Assembly: GCA_947630465.1 (NCBI GenBank)
Contig: CANRHT010000290.1
Coordinates: forward strand, 1-8,820
Source of the DNA: an uncultured Pseudomonadaceae bacterium
Lineage (GTDB): Bacteria; Pseudomonadota; Gammaproteobacteria; Pseudomonadales; Pseudomonadaceae
Length of the DNA stretch: 8,820 bases
Reading direction: 5' to 3'
Each line of letters opens with the position of its first letter. Position 1 is the first letter of the stretch. Under the pieces are notes generated by a model. It ran no database searches. It was not told the origin of the DNA and worked only from the letters and a program-made list of their open reading frames with translations. A program made the position numbers and the translations under genes. This document shows positions 7,319 to 8,820 of this stretch, piece by piece.

Positions 7319-8797
7319 TTATTCATCGAACCAATGGGCTCGGGCGCGCAATATCATTTCACTGGCAGCTTCGTTGTCTAATCCAACAATCTCCGCTAAT
7401 TCATCTGTGGCTAGTTCAGCCAAATCATCCAATGTCACAATATCTTTGGCCGCTAAGCTGGCCAAAATATCGGGTGTCATACCCTCGATTTCCTGTAGCT
7501 CTTTAGCTACAGACTGTACGAGCTCTTCTTTGGCAATGGCCTCAGACAACAACGCATTGCGTGCTCGAGTACGCAGTTCGTTTACCAAGTCCTCATCAAA
7601 AGCATCAATTTCTAGAAGCTCTTGTAGCGGAACATATGCGACTTCTTCTAGGCCAGTAAACCCTTCATCAATCAACACATTGGCCACGTCTTCGCCCACG
7701 TCTAAACGTTGAATGAACACATCTAAAAGCTCTTTACGCTCTTCGGCCTGACGATTCTGATTTTCTTCAGGCGTCATGATATTGATTTGCCATCCAGTTA
7801 GCTCAGAAGCTAAGCGAACGTTTTGACCACGAGAGCCAATAGCTTTCGGTAGGTTTTCTTCGTCCACCACCACATCCATCGCGTGCTTATCTTCATCCAC
7901 CAAAATGGATTGAACATGAGCAGGGGCCAACGCACCAATAACAAATTCAGCGGGGTCATCAGACCACAACACAATATCGACCTGCTCACCACCTAATTCA
8001 TTGCGCACAGCAGTCACACGTGAGCCACGCATACCTACACACGTACCAATAGGATCAATACGTTGATCGTAGGCAACAACTGCTATTTTAGCGCGTACCC
8101 CAGCGTCCCGAGCGGCGGCTTTAATCTCTAGCAAGCCTTGCTCAATTTCAGGCACTTCATTTTCAAATAGCTCTCGAATGAATTCTGGAGCAGTGCGAGA
8201 TAAAAACACCTGTTGTCCACGTGCTAAACGGTCAATTTTTTGTACCCATGCGCGTACACGATCACCCATACGAATGTTTTCTTTGGGGATCATTTCACTA
8301 CGAGGCAGACGGGCTTCGATTTTACCCATCTCGATAATGGCATCACCTTTATCAATGCGTTTAACTGTCCCAGATACAATGGTCTCGCCACGATCTAAAA
8401 AGTCATTTAGCATTTGCTCTCGTTCTGCATCACGAATACGTTGCAAAATGGCCTGTTTGGCAGTTTGTGCACCAATACGCCCAAACTCAATGGACTCGAG
8501 AGGCTCTTCGATAAAATCACCGACCTCAATATCAGACGCGTATTCTAACGCATCCGAGTACATTTCCTGTTTATCAGGCTCTTGGAGGCCTGCCTCGTCA
8601 GGGACCACCAACCAACGACGGAAGCTTTCGTATTCGCCTGTCTGACGATCAATATCCACACGAATATCTACGTCTTCTTCGAAGCGTCTTTTCATTGCTG
8701 ACGCCAAGGCCCCTTCGAGGGCTCCAAATACTACTTCGGGCTCTACGCCTTTTTCACGCGCCAGTGCATCGACTAGCAAAAGAATTTCGCGACTCAT
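7319..8797 (-). CDS. nusA: Transcription termination/antitermination factor NusA
   Basis: RNA-polymerase-bound factor that modulates pausing, intrinsic and Rho termination, and rRNA antitermination with NusB, NusE and NusG. At 492 residues it is the full proteobacterial form (495 in E. coli). Order: the RNAP-binding N-terminal domain (1 to about 130, starting [20 protein letters not shown]); the S1 domain (about 136-200, with [16 protein letters not shown]); KH1 with GMRGSR (255-260); KH2 with GSRGQN (321-326). Two C-terminal acidic repeats follow, AR1 (about 360-425) and AR2 (about 435-490, with the helix-hairpin-helix-like [17 protein letters not shown]). AR repeats are the part that in E. 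coli contacts the alpha-subunit C-terminal domain and lambda N, and they are typical of gamma- and betaproteobacteria. The ATG overlaps the rimP stop as ATGA, and AAGGG about ten bases upstream may serve as ribosome-binding site. NusA may regulate its own operon, as in E. coli, but the operon leader is outside the window. Confidence 0.97.
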   Translation of the reverse strand: MSREILLLVDALAREKGVEPEVVFGALEGALASAMKRRFEEDVDIRVDIDRQTGEYESFRRWLVVPDEAGLQEPDKQEMYSDALEYASDIEVGDFIEEPLESIEFGRIGAQTAKQAILQRIRDAEREQMLNDFLDRGETIVSGTVKRIDKGDAIIEMGKIEARLPRSEMIPKENIRMGDRVRAWVQKIDRLARGQQVFLSRTAPEFIRELFENEVPEIEQGLLEIKAAARDAGVRAKIAVVAYDQRIDPIGTCVGMRGSRVTAVRNELGGEQVDIVLWSDDPAEFVIGALAPAHVQSILVDEDKHAMDVVVDEENLPKAIGSRGQNVRLASELTGWQINIMTPEENQNRQAEERKELLDVFIQRLDVGEDVANVLIDEGFTGLEEVAYVPLQELLEIDAFDEDLVNELRTRARNALLSEAIAKEELVQSVAKELQEIEGMTPDILASLAAKDIVTLDDLAELATDELAEIVGLDNEAASEMILRARAHWFDE

Positions 8798-8820
8798 CGC
8801 TTTCTACCCTTGAAATCAAG
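8794..8820 (-). CDS. rimP: Ribosome maturation factor RimP, last eight codons (partial, runs off the window)
   Basis: Read on the minus strand, the last bases of the window give LDFKGRKR followed by TGA. The stop overlaps the nusA ATG by four bases (ATGA). An ending of the LDFKGRK type agrees with what I recall of betaproteobacterial RimP, and rimP is the standard gene before nusA. RimP acts in 30S assembly together with RbfA and related factors. The call rests on eight residues plus conserved gene order, so it is an inference; the rest of the gene lies beyond 8820. Confidence 0.75.
   Translation of the reverse strand, partial: LDFKGRKR

Noticed and set aside
7272..7712. Open frame of 146 codons on the + strand opposite the nusA 3' end
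   Set aside because: Very Ser/Ala-rich mirror of the acidic NusA repeats; nusA is clearly the real gene.
8178..8645. Open frame of 155 codons on the + strand opposite the nusA S1 and N-terminal domains
   Set aside because: Antisense to well-conserved NusA sequence, with no ribosome-binding site or recognisable domain.

Overview
The window looks like chromosomal core DNA of a betaproteobacterium, most likely a moderately low-GC member of the Alcaligenaceae (Oligella or Paenalcaligenes would be examples; the genus cannot be fixed from this sequence). The evidence is the recalled resemblance of the IF2, NusA and RbfA proteins to their Bordetella-type relatives, a TruB without a C-terminal extension, and a HisP very close to the enteric one. 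No transposase, integrase, CRISPR array, phage gene, tRNA or rRNA was seen.

Left part, + strand (1-1165): the 3' end of an amino-acid ABC transporter operon. The C-terminal third of a HisM-type permease is readable up to its stop at 387. All three forward frames are closed by stops upstream of it, and HisM-like peptides occur there in alternating frames, so the permease looks broken in this sequence. Four bases later comes an intact hisP ATPase gene. Transcription ends in a perfect 31-nt inverted repeat (1190-1220) that can serve as terminator for both convergent units.

Right part, - strand (8820 down to 1240): one tightly packed operon in the order rimP (last 8 codons only), nusA, infB, rbfA, truB, typA. 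This is the conserved transcription/translation operon: 30S maturation (RimP, RbfA), elongation and antitermination (NusA), initiation (IF2), tRNA U55 pseudouridylation (TruB) and a ribosome-assembly/stress GTPase (TypA/BipA). Junctions are short: rimP/nusA and truB/typA share ATGA stop-start overlaps, infB/rbfA are 5 nt apart, rbfA/truB 41 nt and nusA/infB 82 nt, the last holding a stable hairpin. TypA takes the place that rpsO-pnp has after truB in Escherichia coli.

I see no sign of a new system. The points worth a second look are the broken hisM beside an intact hisP, TKID instead of NKID in the IF2 GTPase domain, a TruB that stops where the PUA domain would begin, and the nusA-infB hairpin without a U tract. 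No stretch longer than 300 bases lacks a gene.
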